From positions 10,850,001 through 10,914,000 of the forward strand of contig JBITNC010000002.1 of the NCBI GenBank assembly GCA_050084985.1: DNA of 64,000 nucleotides, read 5' to 3'. Position 1 is the stretch's first letter; every line of letters starts with the position of its first letter. The translations under genes and the position numbers were made by a program. A model generated the notes under the pieces. That model was not told where the DNA came from and made no database searches. It saw only the letters and a program-made list of their open reading frames with translations. This stretch comes from Nageia nagi. Its lineage: Eukaryota > Pinophyta. This document shows positions 47,549 to 58,067 of this stretch, piece by piece.

Positions 47549-50230
47549 TTACTTCTTGGAAGCCCAAGAGATAGCACCTGAACCAATGCTAAACACATAT
47601 GCAGAGGTTGATTTTCTATCATCTCTATCTCCCCCATAATCAGAATCTGAGAACCCTGAGAGAACAATCGAGGGCACTTTGGAATACTTAAGAGCAAGAT
47701 CCTTTGTCCCTGCGACATACCTCAAGATTTGCTTAACAGCATTGAGGTGTTCAACATATGGTTTTTGCATGAATCGTGCCATTAGATTCACTGCAAAAGC
47801 AATATCAGGACGAGAGATAGTCAGATACAGAAGACTACCAATCAATTGTCTATAAGCTGTAGCATCAGCCAACTGAGAATCTGAGCTCAGTGATACAACG
47901 ATTCCAGGAGAAATAGGTATTGCAGCATATTTGCACTCCTCCATTCCAAACTTTTGCAAGATGTCTGAGATATACTTAGATTGACTAAGATAAGTACAAT
48001 CTTTGTGTTGGTATACTTGCATCCCAAGATAGTAATGCAATAGACCTAAATCAGTCATTTCAAATGTTGCCTTGAGTTTGGAGATGCACTCTTGGATGAT
48101 TTCAATATTATTGCCTGTTATGAGAAGATCATCCACATAAAGGAGAATGATGACCACATCTTTACCTTGATTGAGTACATAGAGATCGGAATCTGAGAAG
48201 CACTTGGAAAAACCAATATCTGCAAAGAATCCTGAAATTTTCTTGTACCATGCTCTAGGTGCTTGCTTAAGTCCATACAAAGACTTCTTTAGTTTGCACA
48301 CAAGAGTCTGTTTTCCTTCTGGAATAAATCCTTCTGGTTGATTCATGTAGATTTCAACATCCAAGTCACCATTGAGAAATGCACTTTTGACATCAAGTTG
48401 AAAGGCTTTCCATCCTTGAGCTGCAGAAAGAGCAAGAATTATTCTGACAGTAGGCATCTTGGCTACAGGAGCAAAGGTTTCCTCATAATCAATACCATAT
48501 TTCTGAGCGAATCCTTTGGCTACTAACCTTGCCTTGTATTTTTCAATGTTTCCATCAGAATTGTACTTGACCTTGTATATCCATTTATTTCCAATCACAT
48601 TTTTCTCATTGGGATAAGGAACCAAATCCCAAGTTTCATTTTTCATGAGAGCCTCATACTCAACTTTCATAGCTTCCATCCAACACTCTTGCTTGGAAGC
48701 TTCTTTGAAGGTTGATGGCTCATGCATATTATCAATTTTGGCAAATAAGGATTTATTCAAGGTCATACTTCTTGTAATTCTCTGTGCTGGAGAATTTTGC
48801 TCTTGTGGTGACTTCTCTACATGCTCATCCAACCAGTTAGGTGCAAGCGAAGAATCATCTGTATCAGATACTTCAGCATGAGAGGTCGTATCCTCAGAAA
48901 GTTCATTGAACTTAACATCCCTAGACACAAATACGATTTTATGGGATGAAGAGTAGAGCCTGTAACCTCTATGCTGATTATCATACCCCACAAAGATGCA
49001 TTTTTCTGATCGTTTATCTAGCTTCTTTCTTTTCTCTGAGGTAATGAAGGCAAATGCATCACAACCGAAGACCCTGAAGTGTGAGAGGTTAGGTTTCTTT
49101 CCTGTCCATGCTTCATATGGAGTTTTACCTTCAACTGCCTTAGTAGGACACCTATTTAGGGTGTGAATAGCAGTGTGTACAGCTTCGCCCCATAAGAAAC
49201 TAGGAAGGTTACCCAACATGCATCTTGCCATTTCCATAATGGTGCGATTCTTCCTTTCAGCAACTCCATTTTGCTGAGGGGTGTAAGGGATTGTGAATTG
49301 TCGCTTAATCCCGTGTTTAACACAAAAGTTGTTAAACTCATTGCTATTATATTCACCCCCATTGTCTGATCTCAGCATTTTGATCTTAAAATCAGTTTGA
49401 TTTTCAATAAGTGCCTTGAAGTCTTGAAACCTGTCAAAAGTTTGATCCTTGTGCTCAAGTAGATAACCAAATGTCATCCTACTGAAGTCATCAATGAAGG
49501 TCAGAACATAAGAAGCTCCACCTAGTGACTTAGTCTGAAAAGGACCCATCAAATCTGAATGCACAAGTTGAAGAGGACAAGTAGCCCGAGTTGCCTTATC
49601 TTTTTCAAACTTTTGCCTATGCATCTTTCCTAGAATGCACCTTTCACAAAGACCAACTATGGGTGAAATATTAGGTAAACCTTCCACAAGTTCTTGAGTT
49701 TTCATGGCTTGAATACTCTTGTGGTTAAGGTGTCCTAATCGTTGATGCCAAAGATTACCTTTTGAACAAACATTTGTAGCAAGACAAATCTTTGAAGGTA
49801 CTTGATCCACAATATAAAGGTCATTCTTTACTGATCCTTTCATCAAAGTGGCAAGTCCTTTCTTAACACACCAAGAGTGTGAGGTAAACTCAAATGAGCA
49901 TCCTTTCCTTGTAATTTGAATCACGGAGATGAGATTCATCCTTAGTTTAGGCACATAAAAGACATTGTCAAGAGTCTTTCCATGAATCTTCACACTTCCT
50001 ATTCCATGAACATCAAGGACTGTATTATCACCTATCACAACTGCATCCTTTTTGTACTTATGAAAATTTTCAAACTTATCTTTTTCATAACACATGTGAT
50101 TAGTGCATCCTGTATCAACAATCCAATCATTTGAAATAGTTTGAGTCATTGAGTAGTAGGCAACAGAAGCAGCATGCTTGTTCTTTTTATTATTGAAATT
50201 TCTCATATTTGCATTTCCCTTTCCTTTTTT
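47549..50230 (-). CDS. Copia pol polyprotein: protease, integrase, RT, RNase H
   Basis: An uninterrupted frame (open from 50395 in this phase). Aspartic protease WIVDTGCTNH lies near residue 95. The pre-integrase zinc region (LWHQRLGHLNH, then CERC) follows. The integrase core has DLMGPF, RSDNGGEY and NGVAERKNRT, so the D,D,E set is intact. RT has KKSLYGLKQAPRAW and an intact LLYVDDLLITG. The RNase H start (SDSDYGGDRDDRKSTSAYVF) runs up to SKK-stop. Translation would have to come from gag by a frame change, because the T-run at 50225-50230 has one more T than in the sister copy. The ATG at the frame start is probably not used. Confidence 0.92.
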   Translation of the reverse strand, partial: KKGKGNANMRNFNNKKNKHAASVAYYSMTQTISNDWIVDTGCTNHMCYEKDKFENFHKYKKDAVVIGDNTVLDVHGIGSVKIHGKTLDNVFYVPKLRMNLISVIQITRKGCSFEFTSHSWCVKKGLATLMKGSVKNDLYIVDQVPSKICLATNVCSKGNLWHQRLGHLNHKSIQAMKTQELVEGLPNISPIVGLCERCILGKMHRQKFEKDKATRATCPLQLVHSDLMGPFQTKSLGGASYVLTFIDDFSRMTFGYLLEHKDQTFDRFQDFKALIENQTDFKIKMLRSDNGGEYNSNEFNNFCVKHGIKRQFTIPYTPQQNGVAERKNRTIMEMARCMLGNLPSFLWGEAVHTAIHTLNRCPTKAVEGKTPYEAWTGKKPNLSHFRVFGCDAFAFITSEKRKKLDKRSEKCIFVGYDNQHRGYRLYSSSHKIVFVSRDVKFNELSEDTTSHAEVSDTDDSSLAPNWLDEHVEKSPQEQNSPAQRITRSMTLNKSLFAKIDNMHEPSTFKEASKQECWMEAMKVEYEALMKNETWDLVPYPNEKNVIGNKWIYKVKYNSDGNIEKYKARLVAKGFAQKYGIDYEETFAPVAKMPTVRIILALSAAQGWKAFQLDVKSAFLNGDLDVEIYMNQPEGFIPEGKQTLVCKLKKSLYGLKQAPRAWYKKISGFFADIGFSKCFSDSDLYVLNQGKDVVIILLYVDDLLITGNNIEIIQECISKLKATFEMTDLGLLHYYLGMQVYQHKDCTYLSQSKYISDILQKFGMEECKYAAIPISPGIVVSLSSDSQLADATAYRQLIGSLLYLTISRPDIAFAVNLMARFMQKPYVEHLNAVKQILRYVAGTKDLALKYSKVPSIVLSGFSDSDYGGDRDDRKSTSAYVFSIGSGAISWASKK

Positions 50231-51098
50231 GACCAAATTTCTTTTTGCGACAATCATACTCTTTGTGCCCAAAGATGCCACAGAAGTTACAATTCCCATC
50301 AAACTTTTCTTGAGGTGTTGGATTGCTTGATCCTGCTTTATCATTCCTGTGCCTGTAGTTGCCATGATTGTTGTTGTTGTTGCCCTTTTTGTCATACTTC
50401 CTGAAGGTAGATGAGGACTTGTTGTCTTTGAATTTGTAATGTTTGAACTTTTTCTTGAAAGGAGTTTTGCTTGCTCCTAGAGCAATGCTATGGTCCTTTG
50501 GAGAAAGGTTCAACATTTTCTTGTTCAAAGTTTCCTCATGCTTTAGAAGAAGTCTTGAAAGATTATCAAGTGAGATGACATCTTCTTCATCATCGAGCCT
50601 TGTTTCCATAACTGTGACAAAGTTGCTGAACTTTGAAGTAAGGCTTTGTAGAATGATGAAGACCATGAACTCATCATTGATCCAGTTGCATCCACAACCA
50701 ACCAGTTGTGTCCTGAGGTCAATGATTTTGTTTAAGTAGATGGAGGCACTTTCATCTTCACTTTGTCGATACTGCAACAACTTTTGTAGAATGGTAAACC
50801 TCCTTGAAAATTTGGACCCAAGGTAGATTTTCTTTAACCGATCCCAAGCTTCCTTTGCTGAAGTTGATGAAGAAATCATGAGAAGGACATCATCTGAAAC
50901 TGCACGGTATATCATAGAAGTTGCTAACTCATTCTTTGAGTTGTATACTTCAAGAGCCTTCTCATCGGTAGGAGCAACTGCATCTTCACTAACTGTCTGC
51001 CATAGCTTTCTTGCTTGTAACTCGGCTTTCATACGTGGTTCCCATATTCCAAAGTTGGAACCATCGAGTATGTGCTTGGGAACGAAGGTTTCAACCAT
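50190..51098 (-). CDS. Copia gag
   Basis: Starts at MVETFVPKHILDGSNFGIWEPRM (ATG 51098; the longer upstream open stretch is leader). A UBN2/gag-type capsid region with LKKIYLGSKFSRR and LVGCGCNWINDEF is followed by a basic spacer and a CCHC zinc knuckle, CNFCGIFGHKEYDC, near residue 285. It then runs out of frame at KCKYEKFQ because of the homopolymer insertion. In the sister copy the same point reads through into the protease in one frame, so this family normally makes a single gag-pol. Confidence 0.92.
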   Translation of the reverse strand: MVETFVPKHILDGSNFGIWEPRMKAELQARKLWQTVSEDAVAPTDEKALEVYNSKNELATSMIYRAVSDDVLLMISSSTSAKEAWDRLKKIYLGSKFSRRFTILQKLLQYRQSEDESASIYLNKIIDLRTQLVGCGCNWINDEFMVFIILQSLTSKFSNFVTVMETRLDDEEDVISLDNLSRLLLKHEETLNKKMLNLSPKDHSIALGASKTPFKKKFKHYKFKDNKSSSTFRKYDKKGNNNNNHGNYRHRNDKAGSSNPTPQEKFDGNCNFCGIFGHKEYDCRKKKFGQKRKGKCKYEKFQ

Positions 51099-52825
51099 TG
51101 CTACAACAACAAATAAATATGCAATAAGAATGTAAACTTTTACAATTTTTCCATCTATACATATAAAACAACTAATAAGCAAACATGTCCCACATGTGTA
51201 AACTCATTAACCACGATCCATAGAAGGATAAAGTTGGGGTTGTTTTCTTGTATAGAATTAGGCCTTCACCTGGATGCCCGCAAGGTGGAGCCCAGGTACT
51301 ACCAGTCCTCAACCAGTTCACCTTGGTCAGTGATATACTCTCACAAGGAGAAGTACTTACTATTTTCCAAGGATCCGACGTATCTTGGACCGGCCATTTT
51401 AATTATCTTGATTAAGGGTTTCAGTTTTCCTCCTAGGTTATCAGGATAATCCCTGAATGGACGTGCGGACATGTGGTATCACTACACACATGCCTGTCCA
51501 CCTAATAGAGTTATGTCCAATCCAACAGAGGTCTTAGGGGCAATTAAGACGGACTTACCACCACTCGGTTCTTCGGACTAAAAGGGCTCCAGTCTGCCCT
51601 GTCCTCACCTCATGGCTCCCCAAACAAGTCATGTTGTGAAAAATACGTGCGGATGTATTCATTTTAGGGGTTACTTTTCACATTTTTACGTATTGCAAGT
51701 ATAAGCAAATGTGCAAAAAGTATAAAGTAAGGTGAAAAATTACTCCATCCACACGAACTTGAAACCTTAAAAAGGCCAAAAAAATTGAGTCCAATGGGTT
51801 TTGTTCTAACCCCTAAAGGACTTTTACATTGTTCATATTTTGCTCAAAGCACTTAATGAATTAAACATAAGAACTAAGTCCTACTTAGTATATCACGACT
51901 TAAAAATTTAAGTAAGCATGCATCATGCATTAAAAATTTAAGTCCTAAGCATACTTAGTATTCAATTCATAACATGCATTGTATCATGACTTAAAAATTT
52001 AAGTAAGCATGCATCATGCATTAAAAATTTAAGTCCTAAGCATACTTATGCATTCTTAACATTTAAGCATACTTATAACATGCATTCTATCATGACTTAA
52101 AATTTACGTAAGCATGCATCATGCATTAGAAATTTAAGAACTAAGTCCTACTTAGTATATCACGACTTAAAAATTTAAGTAAGCATGCATCATGCATTAA
52201 AAATTTAATTCCTAAGCATACTTAGTATTCAATTCATAACATGCATTGTATCATGACTTAAAAATTTAAGTAAGCATGCATCATGCATTAAAAATTTAAG
52301 TCCTAAGCATACTTATGCATTCTTAACATTTAAGCATACTTATAACATGCATTCTATCATGACTTAAAATTTACGTAAGCATGCATCATGCATTAGAAAT
52401 TTAAGTCCTAAGCATGTTTTAGTCTTCAAATAAGATACATGCATCTAGATAAAATTTAAGTAAAAAATTTATACCAAGGCCCCCCCTTTGTTACTTAAAG
52501 TTTTATCCCTAGAGAACCAATTTGTAGGCTAAGACTTGTCTTAGAAGTGATGCATTTTAAAAAAATTCCCCCCTTGTTTTTGTACTTAAAAAAATAGCAT
52601 ACTTTAGACTAAAGTACTATGCATGTGCACCTTTTAATTAAGCATTTAATTTTGAGGAGAAAATAAGAAGTTATTTTAAGTACTCCTAAGTGCATGTAAG
52701 GGGAGTAGTGGATTTTTAGAGAACTTGCAAGGTGGAAGAGGAGACCCATACCCCTATTTTTAAATGCTTTGGAATGATTTGTCTACCTTATGAACTAAAA
52801 AAATGCCTAAGTCAATAATCATTAA
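51099..52825 (-). other. Copia leader, gag-proximal part
   Basis: Untranslated. The 51235-51620 block is GC-richer than its surroundings and is as well conserved with the second copy (62090-62480) as the coding region is. The rest includes the tandem array at 51871-52404 and runs of C (52483, 52569), which in element orientation are G-runs. Confidence 0.75.
51871..52404 (-). repeat. 267-bp higher-order tandem repeat, two copies
   Basis: GAACTAAGTCC and the sequence after it start at 51871 and again at 52138. Each 267-bp copy is made of three ~89-bp subunits, each with AAGTAAGCATGCATCATGCA or a close variant. The second element has only a short version (62740-62830). Confidence 0.9.
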
Positions 52826-53159
52826 ATGCTTAGGTGGAAAAATATGACCCCCCTTGTTTTTCTACCAAAAAAGACACGTTGCTTTTTGGAAGGGAAAATG
52901 TGTAGGTGGTCAAAAAACAAAACTAAGGCATTGAAGGTGACTTGGAAGACTTGCAAGGTGTTGGTAGCCATCAACCTTGACGATGGAAGGAGGATGAGAA
53001 GGCTGGCGCAGGAGGCTGACCAGAGAGGAGGAGCTTTAAGAGGAGAGGGAGGAAGAGACTGCAGCTGGCAGGAGGAGCGAGAAGGGTGTGGAGGAGCCAC
53101 TACCATGCTGGAGGCGGTCGCGCGGGAGGTGACAGCACTCGTCGAGGCTCTGTGTGCAT
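52826..53159 (-). other. GC-rich copia leader segment
   Basis: GC content rises sharply from about 52960. This part is shared with the second copia copy (63340-63640), so it belongs to the family. Overlapping open frames on both strands here reflect high GC and rare stops, not genes. Confidence 0.55.
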
Positions 53160-53425
53160 GCAGATAGGCAGAGGTCTTGAACCATGTATCCATGTTGGTG
53201 CATATCCTGCAATCAGGAGAGTCCAGGCAACGGTGTCTGTAGGGGGCAGCTTGTCAAACAACGAGAAAAAAAAACTGGCGATGGAGCCGTTCTGTGCATG
53301 TCCTGCGATCAATGACAACTCGCAATGTATCCGTCTGGTGCAAATCCGGTTTGAAGGAGGCTTTCGTGTATGTAGAAACCCTGTTCCAAATCTCCCAGTT
53401 TTGAACTGCATCTTGTCAAGCAATT
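53160..53425 (-). pseudogene. PPR-protein-like gene fragment inside the copia leader
   Basis: The minus strand encodes KLGDLEQGFYIHESLLQTGF then APDGYIAS. After a frame change it continues LIAGHAQNGSIASFFFSLFDKLPPTDTVAWTLLIAGYA. This matches the pentatricopeptide repeat pattern of plant organellar RNA-editing and processing proteins (a G-x-x-IH-x-x--K-GF-PD, then -GS-x-x-A-x-x-LFD-x-P--D-V-x-W-x-x-LIAGYA arrangement). About two repeats are present, with a frameshift between them, in the same strand as gag and pol. No matching piece was seen in the second copia copy within the window. It looks like a transduced host exon. Confidence 0.6.
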
Positions 53426-53645
53426 CATGTGCGTGGGCGGGGGCGGAGGAGCTGCTGCGCTGGGGAAGGAGGAGGCAGTCGCGTGGTGGCTACGTGGTGG
53501 CGGCACCGGACGGGAGGAGCTACGGTGGCGAGCGCGTGCAGAGGACCGCGTGCGTGACGTGGGAGAGCAGCAGCATGCGGTGGTGGAGGCGGGCGCACGC
53601 GGGGAGGTGGCGGAGGAGCGCGGGAGGAGGCCCCCACCGTTTAAA
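53426..53645 (-). other. Extremely GC-rich segment in the copia leader
   Basis: Roughly 70% GC with many CpG, adjoining the PPR-like fragment. Open in several frames. The minus-strand reading leads in frame into MNCLTRCSSKLGDLEQ, but its Pro/Arg/Ser-rich residues look like low-complexity GC translation. It could be the 5' part of the captured gene. Confidence 0.4.
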
Positions 53646-54303
53646 AATTTTTTTTTGACTCCCCCCAATAATTTTTAAACAAATTTATATTATTTAATTT
53701 TTATCTAATGACCCCCCCTTTGAAATATATTCATATAATTTTAATTTATTGTGACCCCCCTAAATGTTGTTTATTTTGAGTTTAAATAAATGTAAAAAAC
53801 ACAATAACAAAAAATTTATATATTTTTGAATATCTTAAACAGATTTAAAATATAAAAATATATAGAACTATTTGTGCTTTTTAAACAAATTGTCCTCCTC
53901 TTTATGTCAACAATAAAATATGTAAACAAAAATTGCACCTTCCTCCCTTTTTTTTGATATTGTTCACAAAAGACTTTGCAAACAATCTTTTCAACAAGAT
54001 GTTAGCATAATATATTTTTGCTCAAAAGAAAAAAAAATTTCTTTGTACATTAAAAATAGATTACTAACATAAAAATTTGTTAGTAAGAAGAGAATAGCAA
54101 AAATATATTATGGTATTGCTAAGACATTGAGCTAGCATAATCATACAAAAGATTAGTATCATAATGAACTTTGTTAAAGAAGGATAGAAGGTTATACCTT
54201 TGCAAACCTTTTACCTCACAATGAAGAATGAAGATCTCCAAAGTTGAGAAGGATGAAGCACTTCCAAGATGTAGCTTCCACACCAAAAGAGCTTCCTCAA
54301 CAA
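53646..54303 (-). other. Copia leader, LTR-proximal part
   Basis: AT-rich, with three C-runs (53662, 53710, 53754) that in element orientation are AAAGGGGGGTC-like purine tracts. The last ~120 bases match the leader at 442-560. Confidence 0.7.
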
Positions 54304-54318
54304 GGCTCTGATACCAAT
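54304..54318 (-). other. Primer-binding site, initiator tRNA-Met type
   Basis: Reverse complement of ATTGGTATCAGAGCC, directly adjacent to the 5' LTR. Confidence 0.95.
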
Positions 54319-54816
54319 TGAAGGATTTGAACTAGATCTAAACAAATCCTCTAGGACCTTAGACTAGGAAACTCAAGATAACACATCTATAATTCTAAGA
54401 ACATCATTCACACAATATGACACCAATATAATGTGGTTCCTCCCTCCTTGGGAGTACATCCACAACTAGCTCTCTTATTCTCAAATCTATGTCTCTCTTA
54501 CAACTATTCTCTAGCTCTCTCCTACACAACCAAGTAGAGTAATCTTACTCAAAACTTAGATATGTTTACATGAGGAGAGGCCCTCTATTTATAGGTTGAG
54601 ATCACCTCCCTAACCTTCCTTTAACTCAAGGGTAAGGTTAGGGTTACATTAAATGTAACACCAAACTTCAACCTACCAACTAACTCCTTTGGTAAAGTCA
54701 AAGTCTATACATTAAAGAATTCTATTAATCATTTAAGGTATCTACATACCCTTAAATGATTAATTGAATTTACAAGGAGTCTAGATATTCACAATATTTC
54801 ATTACAAATTCTAACA
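54319..54816 (-). repeat. Copia 5' LTR (498 bp)
   Basis: Same length as the 3' LTR and near identical. The TATA box (TATAAATAGAGGG in element orientation) lies at about 54580-54592. Confidence 0.96.
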
Positions 54817-54821
54817 ATATT
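54817..54821. other. Target-site duplication ATATT, right
   Basis: Identical to 45722-45726. Confidence 0.95.
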
Positions 54822-56560
54822 GCATGTCAAAATTCATAAAATATTAAAAAATAAGAATAAACACATGTTATATTAGTTTTCATAAAGTCAAACTATAACA
54901 TGAAATACCTTAGAAATAATAACAACCGATCAATTACATGTCTAAGATCAATAGGTAGACCTCCACATCCATGAATTGCAATTGGAAAAATATGTTGCAG
55001 AAATTATGAGCGTATATATAACAAGTATTTTTATTTTGATGGAAAATATGAAAAATATAATATGATATCAATACCTTCATGAAGTTGTGGTAATCATGAG
55101 TCTTGAATCTTGTGACTTTACCATTAGCATTGAATGCACTTCTTAGAGATGATCAATAATTTATTGGTGTTTTGATGTTTTGAATAAGTTTGTGTAAATT
55201 TTCCACTTCATATTTTTTCATAATCCATGTTGTTGTAGGTACTTCTTTTCTTCTATCTTGATAGTTAGTTATTAATAAAGATGTCATTTTCTTACTATCT
55301 TTTAAGTCTTTTCTCACAGTATCAGAATCTGCTTCTTTACTCGTTGTATATCGATACAAAGAAGTTGCAACATTCTTTACAATGTGCATAGGATTCATTA
55401 AATGTGTCACTAACAACTTTTTCCAATATTCTAGTGTATAAAATATTAATAATATGTTCATTCATGAAAACATGCAACTAATTCATAATAAACATTATAT
55501 ATTTTCAAAATAATAAACATATTACAAATATATTGTATTGTATAATATTTCACCTACTGGTAAATCATTTTTGCCAAGAATAATCTCATTATCTAACCCT
55601 AAAGTAGTACCTTTTTTGTGGGCTCTTTTCTAACATTTTCCACACATGCATGGTACTTTATCAACTAACTCATAAAAGTTTTGTAAATAGGAATAGGGGT
55701 TTTATCTACTAGACCATAGGCTTCCTTTTTTTGAAAAGTGTGATCCATTGGAAACTATTTCATATGGCCAATATATTCCATCTTATTCATCTTACTTGAA
55801 TATCTTTATGAAAAAATTTTCACACATCGCAAATAAGCATGATAACCTTTTGTAGGAAGACGTGATAAGTTTATTTAGAGAATGCATATAATTCATATGA
55901 TTATAAAAAATCAAATATAGAAATGTATATATATACACATATCTATACAAATAGAAAGCTCTGTATAATCATGTATAGTACAACATAGTATGCCATAACA
56001 TTTGAATTATTTTTGATTGATAGGTCTACTTATATCATACATTTGAATTCCTTTCCACAAGAGCTACAACTCATCAATTACTGGTTTAAGGTAGACATCC
56101 ATGTGTTTAACTTATTTTGGTCCAAGGACTATAACAACCAATATCAAATTATCTTTTCTTATAGACATCCATTGAGGTATGTTATAATTGATTATAACAA
56201 TAGGCCAACATGAATGAGTGAATGTTTGGTTTGAAAATGGATTGACACCATCCATTGCTAAACCAAATCTAACACTCCTAGGTTCATTATTAAATTGCTC
56301 AAGCCAGTTCTCCTCTATATGTTTCATTGTTTTACTATCTACAAGTATATGCAACACACCTTCTTCACTTATATTTCTTGCATGCCAATCCATTAACTCT
56401 ACAAGTGACTTATAGTAGAACATTTGCATCAACCTAGGAAGGATTGGCATTACACAAATAACCTTAGTTGGATTTTTTTTCCCCTATTTCATTGTATCTT
56501 GATTCTTCACACTTTGGACATTCAATATTTTTGTCATATTCTTCTCCTCTATACAATATG
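54822..56560 (-). pseudogene. CACTA transposase, Transposase_21 part
   Basis: Read from high to low coordinates: CPKCEESRYN (about 56500), then MPILPRLMQMFYYKSLVELMDWHARN and VRFGLAMDGVNPF, then WPIVIINYNIPQWM (56450-56112), which is the Transposase_21 core of Tnp2 proteins. Then MNPMHIVKNVATSLY (about 55400-55360), THDYHNFM (about 55095) and FPIAIHGCGGLPIDLRHVIDRLL (about 54990-54920) follow in the usual order. The frame is broken, and intron-like AT-rich gaps separate the pieces. The copia at 45727-54816 splits it from its DUF4218 part. A second copia at 56561 cuts off the N-terminal part. Confidence 0.85.
56556..56560. other. Putative target-site duplication ATATG, one side
   Basis: Five bases before the LTR that starts at 56561. 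The partner copy would lie beyond the window, so this is unproven. Confidence 0.4.
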
Positions 56561-57021
56561 TGAGAGAATTAGCACTATTCTAATCCTCAAGGTCCAAGAC
56601 TAGGAAGCTCAATCACACAAGATAACACAAGTGTAATGTGGTTCCTCCCTCCTTGGGAGTACATCCACAACTAGTATCTCAATTCTCAAGTATGCCTCTC
56701 TTACAACTATTCTCTTCCTCTCTCCTACACAAACTAGTAGAGTATTCTTACTCCAAAACTTAGATATGTTACAAGAGGAGAGGCCCTCTATTTATAGCTT
56801 GAGAGCACCTCCCTAACCTCCCTTTAACCAAAGGGTAAGGTTAGGGTTACAATAAATGTGTGACCTAACTTTAACCTACCAACTAACCCCATGGTTAGGT
56901 CAAAGTCCACACATAATAAAGAATTCAATTAATCCCTTAAGGTATCTACATATCCTTTAAGTGATTAATTGAACTTACAAGGAGTTTAGATATTCACAAT
57001 ATTTCATTACAAATTCTAACA
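56561..57021 (-). repeat. Copia 3' LTR (461 bp), second element
   Basis: In element orientation it starts TGTTAGAATTTG and ends TTCTCA. It shares most of its length with the 498-bp LTRs, but the R-U5 end differs and is shorter. The TATA box is in the same position (CTATAAATAGAGG, about 56788-56800). Confidence 0.85.
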
Positions 57022-57032
57022 CTCCCCCTTAA
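57022..57032 (-). other. Polypurine tract, second element
   Basis: In element orientation TTAAGGGGGAG precedes the LTR. Confidence 0.9.
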
Positions 57033-57480
57033 TGCAATATTGGGATAGAGCGTAGAAGAGAGAAGAGAGAGAGTAAGAGAGAGTTCTCCTCCATAGATAT
57101 ACAAGTGGAGATGAGAACATTTACATATTTGAGAATCTTTTTGAGAACTAGTTTGAGACTCACTACATTACCATTTGATAAAAATGGTTTACAATACAAT
57201 CATTAACCACAACTGGTTTCACTGTACATAGTAGTCGATCAACTTTAAGCTGACATGTGAGTCTCCATGAGCTTGCTTTCACAAAGTGAGTAACCTGCAT
57301 TTCTGAAGAAGATCCTGCATGCTACAAGCAACTCATGAACAAAATCAGTTAGATGCATCATATATTCAAATAAAGAATCAAATAATGCCATCTTATAAAT
57401 AACTAATTAATGGTGCACTATAAGTCATCACGGAGATGCCAAGCCATCACTCATAGTCACCTATTGTATATAGACATGTG
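57033..57480 (-). other. Copia 3' untranslated region, second element
   Basis: Collinear with 46236-46689 with few differences. No open frame. Confidence 0.7.
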
Positions 57481-58015
57481 TTGATTATTAATAGAGCATA
57501 AAAATTATACAACGAGTTTCTCACGTAGAGCAAACTCACCACAAAGGTATAGAATGTACAACAAGTTCATCACATAGAGCGAACTTACCACAGAGGTATA
57601 TTAATTATATGCTCAAAAAATTGTACAATGAGTTTCTCACGTAGAGCAAACTCACCACGGAGGTATAGAGCATAAAATTGTACAACGAGTTTCTCACGTA
57701 GAGCAAACTCACCATGGAGGTATAGAATGTACAACAAGTTCATCACGCAGAGCGAACTTACCATGGAGGTATATTAATTATATGCTCAAAAATTGTACAA
57801 CGAGTTTCTCACATAGAGCAAACTCACCACGAAGGTATAAAATGTACAACAAGTTTGTCACGCAGAGAAAACTTACCACGGAGGTATAAATATGTACAAC
57901 AAGTTTGTCACGCAGAGCAAACTTACCACGGAGGTATAAAATAATCAACACTCTATAACAATAATTGTACAACAAGTTTGTCATGCAAAGCAAACTTACC
58001 ATGGAGGTCTAGAAT
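57481..58015 (-). repeat. Tandem array in the copia tail, nine units
   Basis: The same unit as at 46690-47120, with landmarks near 57522, 57571, 57638, 57695, 57744, 57810, 57859, 57909 and 57982. Copy number and order differ from the sister element, showing that the array changes between insertions. Short open frames in it are by-products. Confidence 0.9.
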
Positions 58016-58067
58016 GTACAATCAAAAAGGGCCTCTTAGAGGTGAAGTTGTCATCACTAACAAAAGT

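Larger units (their letters stand above)
45727..54816 (-). mobile_element. Young complete copia element (9,090 bp) inserted in a CACTA transposase
   Basis: Two 498-bp LTRs, a primer site, a very long leader (~3.2 kb), gag, pol and an untranslated tail with a tandem array lie between exact 5-bp duplications. The LTRs differ at two positions only by eye, so insertion was recent. The element is nearly intact, but gag and pol are separated by a one-base expansion of a homopolymer, and RNase H has an in-frame TAA. Its length is nearly twice that of a usual copia element (~5 kb) because of the leader. Confidence 0.96.

Noticed and set aside
52822-53678. Overlapping open frames on both strands in the GC-rich leader
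   Set aside because: High GC makes stops rare. Only the PPR-like segment resembles a known protein; the rest are low-complexity Pro/Arg/Ser/Gly translations.
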